In this document: piece by piece, positions 38,118 to 47,208 of the stretch
How the letters are laid out: every line of letters begins with the position of its first letter
Numbering within the stretch: the first letter of the stretch is position 1
Assembly: GCA_902168205.1 (NCBI GenBank)
Contig: CABHOK010000003.1
Location: 1,798,001-1,862,000 of the forward strand
Length of the DNA stretch: 64,000 nt
From: an uncultured Chitinophaga sp.
GTDB lineage: Bacteria; Bacteroidota; Bacteroidia; Cytophagales; Cyclobacteriaceae
Direction: 5' to 3'
Notes under the pieces: model-generated
The model's database searches: none
What the model was told of the DNA's origin: nothing
Seen by the model: the letters and a program-made list of their open reading frames with translations, nothing else
Position numbers and translations under genes: made by a program

Positions 38118-40007
38118 TTGATAATTATACATATGACTCTAGTAAGAAAGAGAAAACAGGTCCGTGTTTGGAAAAAACTTTTAATAGTTTCGATGATATT
38201 CAGTTTCAGCAAAGGAGTTTCGCAAACTACTTATACAGGTTACTTCAACGCCCCTAATGGCGTGGGAATGAAGACTGACGACTATTTTAACCTGAAGCCG
38301 TTGTCAGGTGTTGGTGAAAACAATTCTTGGAATATATACCATGTAGATGGAACCTCGCTATTTCAGGTATTTCCCGGCCGTACTGCGCCCTATATTGCTA
38401 TAGGCTCAGGTAAGGTCACTGATTTAACGGTTAGTGGCAATATAGCATTGAATAATACCTCATATAACAAACAAATCTTTACAAATAACATAACTGATTT
38501 TAACTGGCGTATCGGGATGAGCAATAATCCCGGCTTTACCCGTGCGTTAACAACTTCTCATGTGCAGTATATTACTTCTTCAAATTCAGCCGGGCAGGGT
38601 TTTGCAGTTGGTGTCAACGGTGGTTTGTCCAGTTTTGAAATTTTGAGCAGCACACACCAGGCATTTTTCAGAGGTCATGTCGGTATAGGTACAAATAATC
38701 CTGATCAGCTTATTCATTTGAAAGGCACGGGGAACAATTATATAAAATTTGATAAGCCAAGTAGTGCGTTAGAATCTGGGTTGATCTTTTCAAAAGCAGG
38801 TACATCTCAGTTTTACTTTTCCAGCGCAGGTGCTGCAGATGCCTTGAAGATTATATCAACGGGTGTTACAAATGAAGACGGTAATAGTCCGCGTATGCAA
38901 TTTCCGTTTTCCAACAAAAATATATATATGGTTGAGTCCGGAGGGAATGTTGGTATAGGCACAACAGCCCCGGAGTCAAAACTGCATGTTGCTGGAGGAT
39001 TAATGTCCCTGGATGGAACAAGCCCTACAATCTATACGGGATCAGGCGCCAGTGAGCTCAATCGCTACCTGATGATAATGAATTCACCAACAACAGCCAC
39101 ACCTTCCGGGTTTAAGGCGGGAGGTGTACTCGTGAGCGATACATACAGTTATGCGAATCCTTCAAAAAATGATCTGATTGTGAAAGGGAAAGTAGGTATA
39201 GGTACACCGCTAACCTCAAATCCGAATGACTATAGCTTGTTTGTAAATGGTAAAATTAATGCCACGGGTATATATGTAAACGATCAGCCATTATCAGCAT
39301 CGCAATGGGTAACCGCAGGCAGCAATGTGTATTATACAGGTGCGGTAGGGATTGGAAGCGTGTTTACTACAAATCCCAATAATTATAGCTTGCTCGTTAA
39401 TGGCAAGGTTAATGCAACAGAGCTATATATCAATGATCAGCGAGTAGTAAGTTCCCAGTGGACTACAGAAGGCAGCAATGTCTTTTACACGGGAGTGGTG
39501 GGGATAGGTGCACCTGTTAATTCAAATCCCAACAATTATAGCCTTTTGGTGAACGGAAAGATCAATGCATCTCAATTATATATAGGCGATAAATTGGTTG
39601 TAAGCTCGCAGTGGGTTACATCTGGAGGTAATGTTTACTATGATGGAGCAGTCGGTATCGGAACATCGTTAGTCAATAATCCGAATGGCTACAAGTTTGC
39701 AGTTAACGGTCGTATAGGAGCCAAGGATGTAAGGGTTGAGAAAGTCAGCGTTACATGGCCTGATTATGTTTTCAATAAACGCTATGAATTGCCAACATTG
39801 AAAGAAGTTGAAGAATACATAGACGAGCATAAGCATCTGCAAGATGTACCCTCAGCAGTTGAGATTGAAAAAAGTGGTCACAGCCTTGGTGAGATGGACG
39901 CAATTTTGTTAAAGAAAATTGAAGAGCTTACGCTTTATGTTATTCAGCAACAAAAGGAAATTGAAGCACTCAAAGCGCAAATCGGAAAAAGTAATCCGTC
40001 ACACTGA
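38118..40007 (+). CDS. Tail-fibre-like secreted protein with 51-residue tandem repeats
   Basis: The 629-residue protein has a signal segment ending near GVSQTTYT. VGIGT motifs typical of phage-fibre-like proteins appear from about residue 190. Four units of a 51-residue repeat start at bases 39192, 39345, 39498 and 39651, exactly 153 bp apart, each with NPNxYxxxVNG and usually SSQW. The C-terminus (about 550-629) has DYVFNKRYELPTLKEVEEYI, then LLKKIEELTLYVIQQQKEIE, a coiled coil probably driving trimerisation. The same C-terminal module ends the next gene. It likely forms a trimeric surface fibre. Confidence 0.8.
   Translation: MIIIHMTLVRKRKQVRVWKKLLIVSMIFSFSKGVSQTTYTGYFNAPNGVGMKTDDYFNLKPLSGVGENNSWNIYHVDGTSLFQVFPGRTAPYIAIGSGKVTDLTVSGNIALNNTSYNKQIFTNNITDFNWRIGMSNNPGFTRALTTSHVQYITSSNSAGQGFAVGVNGGLSSFEILSSTHQAFFRGHVGIGTNNPDQLIHLKGTGNNYIKFDKPSSALESGLIFSKAGTSQFYFSSAGAADALKIISTGVTNEDGNSPRMQFPFSNKNIYMVESGGNVGIGTTAPESKLHVAGGLMSLDGTSPTIYTGSGASELNRYLMIMNSPTTATPSGFKAGGVLVSDTYSYANPSKNDLIVKGKVGIGTPLTSNPNDYSLFVNGKINATGIYVNDQPLSASQWVTAGSNVYYTGAVGIGSVFTTNPNNYSLLVNGKVNATELYINDQRVVSSQWTTEGSNVFYTGVVGIGAPVNSNPNNYSLLVNGKINASQLYIGDKLVVSSQWVTSGGNVYYDGAVGIGTSLVNNPNGYKFAVNGRIGAKDVRVEKVSVTWPDYVFNKRYELPTLKEVEEYIDEHKHLQDVPSAVEIEKSGHSLGEMDAILLKKIEELTLYVIQQQKEIEALKAQIGKSNPSH
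39192..39720 (+). repeat. Tandem 153-bp repeats inside the fibre-like gene
   Basis: Repeat units start at 39192, 39345, 39498 and 39651, each 153 bp (51 codons). The units differ in third positions and in several residues, so they are diverged rather than recent copies. The fourth unit is partial. Confidence 0.8.
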
Positions 40008-40023
40008 GATAATACATTAGAAT

Positions 40024-40650
40024 ATGAAAAAGGAATTCTTTGTTGTTGCATTGCTATTGGTGGCTACAACTTCATTAAAAGCACAGTTTTCGCGTCTGCA
40101 TGTAAAAGCCCCGTCAGGAGCAACGGTGGGTATAACTACCGGAAATACAGCAAAGGTAATCGGTTTGATTCACGATGGCTCAGCGGGCATTATATCTACT
40201 ACAACACTTGATGGCACCAGTAATAATTCACCACTTAAGTTTGCAACGGCAGGTCAAACTCGCATGGTAATTTTTGAAAATGGATATGTGGGCATCGGCG
40301 TGAGTGGAATGCCAACCGCAGAGTTAACGGTAGGCGGTAAAATACATGCACGTGAAGTTAAGGTAAATGTAAATGCCGGAGCTCCTGATTATGTTTTTCT
40401 TGAGAATTATCGATTGCTTCCACTAAGAGAAGTGTCACTATATATCAACCAGCATAGGCATTTGCCAGAGGTGCCGCCTGCTACGGAAATGGAAAAAGAT
40501 GGAATCAACGTGAGTGAAATGAATATGCTGTTATTGAAGAAGATCGAAGAATTGACCCTCTATATGATCGATCAGGACAAAAAAATGGAATTGCTTACGA
40601 CTGAAATTGAAATTCTGAAGAAAGAACTGGAAGCATTAGGAAGTAAATAA
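40024..40650 (+). CDS. Short tail-fibre-like secreted protein
   Basis: The 208-residue product has a signal peptide (LLLVATTSLKAQ), one VGIGVSG fibre motif near residue 90, and the same C-terminal module as the preceding gene: DYVFLENYRLLPLREVSLYI, then MNMLLLKKIEELTLYMI with a coiled coil. It starts 16 bp after the preceding stop. It may co-assemble with the 629-residue protein or form a shorter fibre. Confidence 0.75.
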   Translation: MKKEFFVVALLLVATTSLKAQFSRLHVKAPSGATVGITTGNTAKVIGLIHDGSAGIISTTTLDGTSNNSPLKFATAGQTRMVIFENGYVGIGVSGMPTAELTVGGKIHAREVKVNVNAGAPDYVFLENYRLLPLREVSLYINQHRHLPEVPPATEMEKDGINVSEMNMLLLKKIEELTLYMIDQDKKMELLTTEIEILKKELEALGSK

Positions 40651-40675
40651 TCTATATACTCTTACCAATTACACT

Positions 40676-41536
40676 ATGAAATCGATATATACTTTAGCTA
40701 TAAGCTTGTTGGTGCTTTCTCATGTGGCTTGCGGCCAGGTTGGTGTTGATAATACTTCTCCTGATGCTTCGTCTGTTATTGACCTGACTTCCACGGATAA
40801 AGGGATTCTTATTCCCAGAATGACCAGTACACAGCGTCTGGCTATTGCAACTCCGGCTACTTCTCTTTTAGTTTTTGATACGACAGAAGGTAAATTTTAC
40901 TTCTATAACGGTACGCAATGGGCTGCTTTAAATGCCTTCGATCAAAATTCCGGCAACACAACAGCAACGCACAACGGCAATGTTGTAATAAACGGAACGC
41001 TTACAGCCACAAGTTATGGCGGGATCAATGTGAGTGGTACAGTGCCTGCAGGGGGCATAATTATGTGGTCTGGGTCAACAGCAAATATACCTACCGGTTG
41101 GGCTCTATGTGATGGAAGTAATGGTACTCCAAACTTGCGAGATCGGTTTATTGTGGGAGCAGGTAGTAGTTATGCAACAGGGGCTACGGGAGGAGCAAAT
41201 TCCGTGACATTGGGAAGTGAACATATGCCATCACACACGCATACTCTCTCAGGGCCAGGGGAACATCAGCATACATTGAAGGATCGTTTTAGTTTTGATT
41301 CGTCAACGGCTCAGAACTGGCCTCCTAACACTGCTGCTGAGACAGTTGGTACTGGTTCTACTTATTTCGGGATGGCTGGTGACAATGGTAATAGTCAATA
41401 TAGATACTTCAATACGAGTACCGCCTCTGGTGAAGGTGATCATACTCATACGGTGAATGCTTCTGGTAACGCATCTCCCGCATCATTGGAGAATCGACCA
41501 CCTTACTATGCATTGGCTTTTATAATGAAGCTTTAA
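40676..41536 (+). CDS. Secreted phage tail collar-domain protein
   Basis: The 286-residue product has a signal peptide (LVLSHVACGQ). An N-terminal segment (about 25-85) common in Bacteroidota fibre-like proteins (GILIPRMTSTQRLAI) follows. A tail-collar-like domain is at about 120-286, with GGIIMWSGSTANIPTGWALC, then NLRDRFIVGAG, HMPSHTHTLSG and the end RPPYYALAFIMKL. Such domains bind surfaces or glycans. The three fibre-type genes in a row, without capsid, tape-measure or integrase genes, indicate surface adhesins rather than a prophage. Confidence 0.85.
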   Translation: MKSIYTLAISLLVLSHVACGQVGVDNTSPDASSVIDLTSTDKGILIPRMTSTQRLAIATPATSLLVFDTTEGKFYFYNGTQWAALNAFDQNSGNTTATHNGNVVINGTLTATSYGGINVSGTVPAGGIIMWSGSTANIPTGWALCDGSNGTPNLRDRFIVGAGSSYATGATGGANSVTLGSEHMPSHTHTLSGPGEHQHTLKDRFSFDSSTAQNWPPNTAAETVGTGSTYFGMAGDNGNSQYRYFNTSTASGEGDHTHTVNASGNASPASLENRPPYYALAFIMKL

Positions 41537-41573
41537 ATAAGGCTAAGACAAAATATTCAATGTGTCTAAATAA

Positions 41574-42182
41574 ATGAAAAGAGCGTTCGGATATACAATC
41601 TTGGCTATGCTGATCTGGCATTGCACATTAAGTCAAGATACTATACAGTATATAGGTGTCATAGCGGATCGGAAAACGATAACATATAAATCTACAGACC
41701 ATTCTGTACAACTCTATAAAAAACATAAACGCTCTGGTATATCTGAGCGAACCATGTACTTTGATAAAGACTACTATCGGTTTCAATATACAGGTAAAGG
41801 TGTCACCAAACTTCTTCGCGCGAATGACGTTATTGCCATCCGAAGAAACGATAGTATTTTTGTAGACGATCGCGTTTATAAAATGACATACGATGAAAAG
41901 TATCATGCCTATGATTTCAAACGTGATACCACAAACATCTTGACTGTACAACATTGGAGACGCGATTCATCAGATTATGATGATGCATACGATATTGATG
42001 TAGCGGTCTTTGATTCATTGCAGGATATAGATGTATTGCGGCTTTTTGGATTTGAGACAGTTGGTAAACATATAAAAGCAAGTGGCATCTCACGACCTGC
42101 TGCGATAGTAATCTGTTCTGTGATTACAGGCGGTGCTATTGCATGGCTACGATCAAAGGCTGAAGAAGATGACACCCTTTGA
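41574..42182 (+). CDS. Secreted protein with C-terminal transmembrane helix, function unknown
   Basis: The 202-residue product has a signal segment (MLIWHCTLSQ), a charged beta-rich middle with many Asp and Tyr residues, and a C-terminal hydrophobic helix (RPAAIVICSVITGGAIAWLR, about 174-193). I do not recognise a family. It follows the collar gene by 37 bp and is the last plus-strand gene of the accessory region. Confidence 0.65.
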   Translation: MKRAFGYTILAMLIWHCTLSQDTIQYIGVIADRKTITYKSTDHSVQLYKKHKRSGISERTMYFDKDYYRFQYTGKGVTKLLRANDVIAIRRNDSIFVDDRVYKMTYDEKYHAYDFKRDTTNILTVQHWRRDSSDYDDAYDIDVAVFDSLQDIDVLRLFGFETVGKHIKASGISRPAAIVICSVITGGAIAWLRSKAEEDDTL

Positions 42183-42427
42183 GATTACAGATGAACTCTA
42201 TCCAATATCTAACCTTGTCCGGTTTTCCTGACAACTTCAACTGCGGTATTGCGAAATATAGGTATAATGCGAACTTTGCGAACGTATTTTAATTCCTAAC
42301 CTAACTTACCTGTTATCCTCTGGGTGCCCTTTGCATTCAGAGGATTAACTTTTAGGAAATACAGTAGTTATGCCAGTGTACTGAGTCGGTTGATATATAG
42401 TTTTAGGTTTATAGATCTTTTTTAGTT

Positions 42428-43014
42428 ATGAAGAATTTGTTGCTCGCATTTTTTTTAGTCGTTTGTGTTTCTGGCTATTCTCAAATTCCGTTAGGATTTA
42501 AAGCGGGGGTAAATGTTAGCGAGATCGTGATGAAAGGTGTTCCTGACGATTTTGATGAGGACTATTCATCGGTAGCGTCTTTCCATGTCGGTGTTTCTCG
42601 AAACTGGTATTATCAGATAAGTTCAATTTCATTCCAGAGTTACAGTATATAAGAAAAGGCTATCATTATAAATCATCTTATAGTGAAGGTGATATTCGAC
42701 TGGACTATATTGAATTGCCTTTGCTGATCTCTTACAAGCCGATCTCATTACTTGCCATCGAAGCCGGACCTTCATTTGGTGTTAAAATTAAAGAGAGTAC
42801 GTATATCAGTCTTTATGAGTCTACGGATATCGGCGCAGTTGGAGGTCTTAGGTTTAATTTAACCAGCAAGTGGTCGGTAGTAGGACGTTATTACTATGGA
42901 ATCACCAGTGTGAAAGATATAAAGTATAATTCCGGTCCTAACCAAGGACCAGTTGAAAAGGTCTCAACCTATAACCGAAACTTCCAATTTTCAATTGCCT
43001 ACTATTTGAAGTAG
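42428..43014 (+). pseudogene. PorT-like outer-membrane beta-barrel gene with a frameshift
   Basis: The first part (42428-42652) encodes a signal peptide and the start of a barrel (IPLGFKAGVNVSEIV), then runs into a stop. From about 42604 the next frame continues LVLSDKFNFIPELQYIRKGY and then a full barrel to SIAYYLK at 43014. Joining the two frames at CGAAAC (42599-42604) with one added base gives a normal family sequence of about 195 residues. One A is missing from a short A-run, as a true mutation or a sequencing error. Function, if intact, would be a small outer-membrane protein. Confidence 0.75.
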
Positions 43015-43043
43015 AGGTCAAATCCTAATCTCACACTCACACC

Positions 43044-43078
43044 TCCAGCAGCTGGCAACTCGCAGCCAGCAGCTCCTC
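43044..43078. repeat. Short dispersed repeat of the GCTGCGAG family
   Basis: CAGCAGCTGGCAACTCGCAG and the following CCAGCAGCT share words with the intergenic elements at 5.2 and 61.8 kb. It lies between the barrel pseudogene and ychF. Confidence 0.4.
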
Positions 43079-43112
43079 AAAAATAGTTCTTTCCCAAATC
43101 TCCCTATCCGCT

Positions 43113-43120
43113 TATATTTG
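43113..43120 (+). promoter_or_regulatory. -7 element (TATATTTG) of the ychF promoter
   Basis: TATATTTG matches the TAnnTTTG consensus and lies 27 bases upstream of the ychF ATG. The -33 box is not clear. Confidence 0.45.
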
Positions 43121-43147
43121 CGGCCTTAAATTCAATTTGTTTAGCTC

Positions 43148-44245
43148 ATGGGACTTCAATGCGGGATCGTAGGTTTGCCAAATGTTGGAAAGTCGACTCT
43201 CTTTAACTCTATTTCGAATAACAAAGCTGAGGCTGCCAACTTTCCGTTTTGTACGATCGAGCCCAACGTTGGTGTTATTTCGGTGCCTGATCCTCGTTTG
43301 AAAATCCTGGAAGGTCTCGTGAATCCGCAGCGTGTGCTGCCGACTACTATTGAGTTTGTTGATATTGCCGGACTCGTAAAAGGTGCCAGCAAAGGTGAAG
43401 GTCTTGGCAACCAGTTTCTGGGTAACATTCGCCAGGTGGATGCTATTGTTCACGTGGTGCGTTGCTTCGAGAATGATAACATAGTACACGTAGATGGTCG
43501 TGTTGATCCGGTAGCTGATAAAGAAATTATTGACACCGAGCTTCAGTTGAAAGACCTTGAGTCGGTTGAGAAGAAGATCAGCAAAGTCGAGAAGGCTGCG
43601 AAGGCTGGTGATGCTAAGCTGAAGAAAGAATTATCGGTACTCCAATTATATAGAGATACACTGCTGTCGGGTAAGAATGCCCGTTCATTACAGGTTGATG
43701 AAGAGGACAAGAAAGCCGTGGCTGATCTGCAATTGCTTACTGCGAAGCCGGTGATCTATGTTACGAATGTTGATGAAGGTTCTCTTCATACCGGTAACAA
43801 ACATGTTGAGGCACTGCGTGCACATGTGAAGGATGAGAATGCTGAAGTGGTAATTATTTCGGCAGCTATTGAAGCACAGATCGCAGAGCTGGAAAGCGAA
43901 GAAGATCGTGCTGTATTTTTAGCGGAGTATGGCTTGACGGAATCAGGACTTAATAAACTGTTGAGAGCATCTTATCACTTGCTTGATCTGATCACTTACT
44001 TCACGGCAGGTGAGAAGGAAGTACGTGCCTGGCCTATTAAACGCGGGTGGAAAGCACCTGCGGCCGCAGGCGTGATTCACTCAGATTTTGAGAAAGGCTT
44101 TATTCGTGCCGAGGTTATTAAATTAACTGATTATCAGCACTATAAAACAGAACAGGCTTGCAAGGAAGCTGGTAAGATGGCGGTTGAAGGAAAAGAATAT
44201 GTGGTTGAAGACGGGGATATCATGCATTTCCGCTTTAACGTATAA
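43148..44245 (+). CDS. ychF: Redox-regulated ATPase YchF (OBG-family)
   Basis: The 365-residue protein has the full family layout: P-loop GLPNVGKST (residues 8-16), switch segment [34 protein letters not shown], a helical insert (about 125-210) and a C-terminal TGS domain ending [11 protein letters not shown]. YchF binds ATP in preference to GTP and associates with ribosomes. Length matches the family (about 363). It is a single gene with its own promoter element and a strong terminator. Confidence 0.97.
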   Translation: MGLQCGIVGLPNVGKSTLFNSISNNKAEAANFPFCTIEPNVGVISVPDPRLKILEGLVNPQRVLPTTIEFVDIAGLVKGASKGEGLGNQFLGNIRQVDAIVHVVRCFENDNIVHVDGRVDPVADKEIIDTELQLKDLESVEKKISKVEKAAKAGDAKLKKELSVLQLYRDTLLSGKNARSLQVDEEDKKAVADLQLLTAKPVIYVTNVDEGSLHTGNKHVEALRAHVKDENAEVVIISAAIEAQIAELESEEDRAVFLAEYGLTESGLNKLLRASYHLLDLITYFTAGEKEVRAWPIKRGWKAPAAAGVIHSDFEKGFIRAEVIKLTDYQHYKTEQACKEAGKMAVEGKEYVVEDGDIMHFRFNV

Positions 44246-44294
44246 AGTTTCCTTACAATTATATTTAACCTTTACTTTTTTTTCTTAGCTTTAT

Positions 44295-44324
44295 AATCCG
44301 CTCACATTCAGTATTGAGCGGATT
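44295..44324 (+). terminator. Rho-independent terminator after ychF
   Basis: A 10-bp perfect stem (AATCCGCTCA at 44295-44304, TGAGCGGATT at 44315-44324) with a 10-base loop is followed by a T-run, 49 bp after the ychF stop. Confidence 0.85.
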
Positions 44325-44368
44325 TTTTGTTTGGGTAGAATTAACCCCCCGATTAATTTTTTTTTGGC

Positions 44369-45169
44369 TTGAGAACCAGGATCATTTTTTCACTGAAAAA
44401 CAGGGGTGCGTACGTGCCGTTTCACCACCAATATCTGTTGGCGCAGGTAATTAAAGGACTTTTAATATTTGGTCCGGAGAAAGGCTACGTGGATTTTAAC
44501 CAATACAATTTCTCGGGGTTAAAAGGTCAGACTAAAGTTAGTCGTAAAGGACTGCATTATTTTTCATCGAAGGTTACGCTTGTGTTTGCCTGCTCGGATA
44601 AGCCTTTTATGGATTACTTCCTGGCTCGTTTGTTTGAGCAAAAAGAAATTATCGTTGGGAATCTTCACCTGATGCCGGAGTCGGTAGAGCAGGAGGACCC
44701 GGTAAAGATCAGCGATGAATCGAAGTTCCTGTGTATATCTCCGATTGTGGTTATACCTGCCGCTTTCAACGATGAGAGTGGTAAAAAATTCGTATCGCCT
44801 GAGAGCGATGAGTTCTCTGATCTTCTCTATGAATCTACCCTTGCCCGTATGGAGATACAGGGTAAATATACGGCTGAGCAACTAGCATCTTTCTATAAAT
44901 TTCAGATTGTGCCTGACCAGGACTATATCCAGCGAATACAGGCATCACATAAAAAGTTTGCGCGTATATACCCGTTGTATGACAGTGATGTAAAATTTGA
45001 AGTGCGCGGCTATACTTTTCCTTTCACACTATACGCAGCCAAAGAAGTGCAGCAGTTTGTATATGAAAATGGCTTAGGTCATTTTACGCACAAAGGCTTT
45101 GGTATGCTGGATGTCGCTAACAACGATTCCATCCAACGCACCGCTCAGCAGGAAGTAATTTACGCTTAA
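44369..45169 (+). CDS. cas6: Cas6-family CRISPR-associated endoribonuclease, orphan
   Basis: The 266-residue product shows the two-ferredoxin Cas6 layout. The N-terminal fold contains PFHHQYLLAQVIKGLL, with His19/His20 in the region where Cas6 catalytic His residues sit. FLCISPIVVIPA and KKFVSPESDEFSDLLYESTL (about 110-155) match family motifs. The glycine-rich loop GLGHFTHKGFGM is at residues 235-246. Cas6 cuts pre-crRNA at repeat hairpins. No CRISPR array and no other cas gene is in the window, so it may process a distant array or have another RNA role. Translation must begin at TTG (44369), since a stop lies five codons upstream and MRTRII is the usual family start. It overlaps the T9SS plug gene tail-to-tail by 4 bp. 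Confidence 0.85.
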   Translation: MRTRIIFSLKNRGAYVPFHHQYLLAQVIKGLLIFGPEKGYVDFNQYNFSGLKGQTKVSRKGLHYFSSKVTLVFACSDKPFMDYFLARLFEQKEIIVGNLHLMPESVEQEDPVKISDESKFLCISPIVVIPAAFNDESGKKFVSPESDEFSDLLYESTLARMEIQGKYTAEQLASFYKFQIVPDQDYIQRIQASHKKFARIYPLYDSDVKFEVRGYTFPFTLYAAKEVQQFVYENGLGHFTHKGFGMLDVANNDSIQRTAQQEVIYA

Positions 45170-46437
45170 CGCGGATTGGCTTCGAGTCTCAGATAACCGA
45201 TAAGCAAATCAGCTTGTGGCTGAAACGGTCTATAGTATACAAATACTTCGTACTGATTCTCGGTCTCAAAGTGACTTCCTTCAAAACGGTACGGATTAAC
45301 TCCTGGTGCTTTCACTATATATTGATAATCATACCAACCTTGTTTTAAGAGTATATCGGCTACGTAGCTATTCTGTGCAGTATCGTAGTGCATTTTGTTT
45401 TCCTGATTCAGGTTCCAGTAGTTGAATGCTCCGGCTACATATACATCTCCTTTAACCGGTGGTGTTGATAAAGTAAAGTTCACATCAACATAGTTGGCAT
45501 AAGCCATGTCGCGGTAGTCGTAATTGTCGAGGGTAAAGCCACCGTTCAGGTCGTTATACTGTGCATACGCTTCATCTTCACGCGACTTGTCTTTCTGTAT
45601 ATAGGCTTTAAATGGTTTTAATTTTTTATCCATATAGCCTACGTTACGTCCTGGGTAATTCAATGAGCGCAGATCGAAGAAACGGAATTCATTTCCGCCT
45701 TTGAACATAAGTGCATCGTCAAAGAATCTATACTCGATTTCTTTTTCAATCTCACGAACAAAACTTGGTTTTACATTGGAAGCCATGTTGTCCCAACGCT
45801 GGTTCTGCCGGATGTTTACATGTACATCCGTAAGCGGGTTGAGTATATTCAGGTTCTTATAGTTTACCGTGAAATTGATCTGCTGATTGAGATCAGCAAT
45901 TCTCCCCGGACCAATCAGATTTCCATTTTGTGTAAAACTCACCTGGGTGTTAAATACCATAAATCGTTTTGTGAGAATAAGATCTTCTTTGTTGCTGCCG
46001 CGATATACCGCGAGCACATAGTTGCCTGGTAATTTTACGGTAGGCAGTGTAAATGTATAGTGAATATAGGGGAGGTGTGTATCAACCGAGAACTCGTAGG
46101 TGTTGATTGGAAATTCATTATAGACCGTCATATAGTCAAGGTCCTGCAGCGATGATGGCGTCCAATCGTGATTGCAGTGAATGACTCTTGCATAATACGA
46201 ATCATTCTGATTACGCATGTCGTCAAACTCCAGGATGAGGTTCGCCTGTCCTAAACCCGTAACGGCCGGGTTGAGGGTGTTTCCCGAAGAATATAACTGA
46301 ATGGTTTTGATCTGTGGTTCGTACGCGCGGTCGATAAGCTGGAGGGTTTTAGGATTACCATCTGAATTAACCGTACTTTGTGCGATGGGTGTGCAGGCAG
46401 CCGCTAACAGTACAATCGAAATATACAGGAACCTCAT
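45166..46437 (-). CDS. DUF5103 / type IX secretion plug-domain protein
   Basis: The 423-residue protein has a secretion signal at the start (YISIVLLAAACTPIAQ). A beta-sandwich region (about 30-300) contains HCNHDWTPSSLQDLDYMTVY and PGNYVLAVYRGSNKEDLILT, and a C-terminal domain (about 305-423) contains VYVAGAFNYWNLNQENKMHY and GWYDYQYIVKAPG. This is the DUF5103 family. Its N-terminal domain is the Plug that closes the SprA translocon of T9SS from the periplasmic side. It fits with the T9SS cargo at 12990-16643. The last four bases overlap the cas6 stop. Confidence 0.85.
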   Translation of the reverse strand: MRFLYISIVLLAAACTPIAQSTVNSDGNPKTLQLIDRAYEPQIKTIQLYSSGNTLNPAVTGLGQANLILEFDDMRNQNDSYYARVIHCNHDWTPSSLQDLDYMTVYNEFPINTYEFSVDTHLPYIHYTFTLPTVKLPGNYVLAVYRGSNKEDLILTKRFMVFNTQVSFTQNGNLIGPGRIADLNQQINFTVNYKNLNILNPLTDVHVNIRQNQRWDNMASNVKPSFVREIEKEIEYRFFDDALMFKGGNEFRFFDLRSLNYPGRNVGYMDKKLKPFKAYIQKDKSREDEAYAQYNDLNGGFTLDNYDYRDMAYANYVDVNFTLSTPPVKGDVYVAGAFNYWNLNQENKMHYDTAQNSYVADILLKQGWYDYQYIVKAPGVNPYRFEGSHFETENQYEVFVYYRPFQPQADLLIGYLRLEANPR

Positions 46438-46571
46438 TCGTTAAGCTGATTAGTGAAACGTTGTGTTTCGGGTTTACAGGTTGATTTTATAAAGGGCAAA
46501 GGAAAAAAGAATTTGGCAATATCAAAGCCAAATGAGGTTGATGTACGTTTCAACAGGATCAAAAACCTGTG

Positions 46572-46596
46572 CTGGAATGAACGATTTGGACATTCC
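46572..46596. promoter_or_regulatory. Inverted repeat upstream of the ECF sigma gene
   Basis: TGGAATG (46572-46578) and CATTCCA (46590-46596) are perfect 7-bp arms with an 11-base spacer, 54 bases before the sigma start. It could be an operator or part of an autoregulated promoter. Support is by symmetry only. Confidence 0.3.
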
Positions 46597-46650
46597 AACC
46601 TTTTGCATGGAGATAGTGTCTAAGTTTCAAATGGTCGGATTATCGGATTA

Positions 46651-47208
46651 ATGCTCCACGAAACCGAGCTTATAGAAGGATGCCGAAAAGGTAGCAGGGC
46701 CTCACAACGGGCTTTGTACGATCGCTATTGCCGAAAAATGCTGGTGGTCTGCCTTCGCTATTCGAAGACTACGGCCGAAGCGGAAGACATTCTGCAGGAA
46801 GGATTTGTAAAAGTGTTTCAGGGAATCGAGAATTTCAGAGGAGAATCGAAGCTGGAAACCTGGATAACCCGGATCATGGTGAACACAGCACTGAATGCAA
46901 ACCGGAAGAAACTTTACCTCCTCCCCATGGTCGACATCGAAGAGACCAATCTTCCGGAAGACGAAGTCAGTATATCCGGTATTCATTTTACACAGTTACT
47001 CGAAATGATACAGGCATTGCCGCAAGGGTGCCAGATCGTTTTCAACATGTTTGCCATCGAAGGATTTAGTCATAAAGAAATAGCCGAACAATTAGGTATA
47101 TCAGAAGGTACATCGAAGTCGCAGTTTGCCCGCGCTAAGAGCTTGCTGCAACAACGGTTACTAAAGGAGTCAACGTATTATGAACGATATGGAGAGTCGA
47201 AAATTTGA
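46651..47208 (+). CDS. ECF-type RNA polymerase sigma factor
   Basis: The 185-residue protein has region 2 (about 10-75: RALYDRYCRKMLVVCLRYSK, EAEDILQEGFVKVFQGIENF) and region 4 (about 122-172: ALPQGCQIVFNMFAIEGFSH, KEIAEQLGISEGTSKSQFAR). Length and spacing are normal for ECF sigmas. The following gene starts before this one ends (29 bp overlap) and has the anti-sigma-like N-terminus expected for a partner. It should direct transcription of an envelope regulon, possibly including its own operon. Confidence 0.93.
   Translation: MLHETELIEGCRKGSRASQRALYDRYCRKMLVVCLRYSKTTAEAEDILQEGFVKVFQGIENFRGESKLETWITRIMVNTALNANRKKLYLLPMVDIEETNLPEDEVSISGIHFTQLLEMIQALPQGCQIVFNMFAIEGFSHKEIAEQLGISEGTSKSQFARAKSLLQQRLLKESTYYERYGESKI

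Noticed and set aside
38118-41536. Prophage remnant
   Set aside because: Only fibre-like and collar-like proteins with secretion signals are present; no capsid, portal, tape-measure, lysis or integrase genes are found.
43015-44368. Possible CRISPR array near the Cas6-like gene
   Set aside because: No regularly spaced direct repeats are present around it; the only short repeats are the GCTGCGAG-type words and the ychF terminator.
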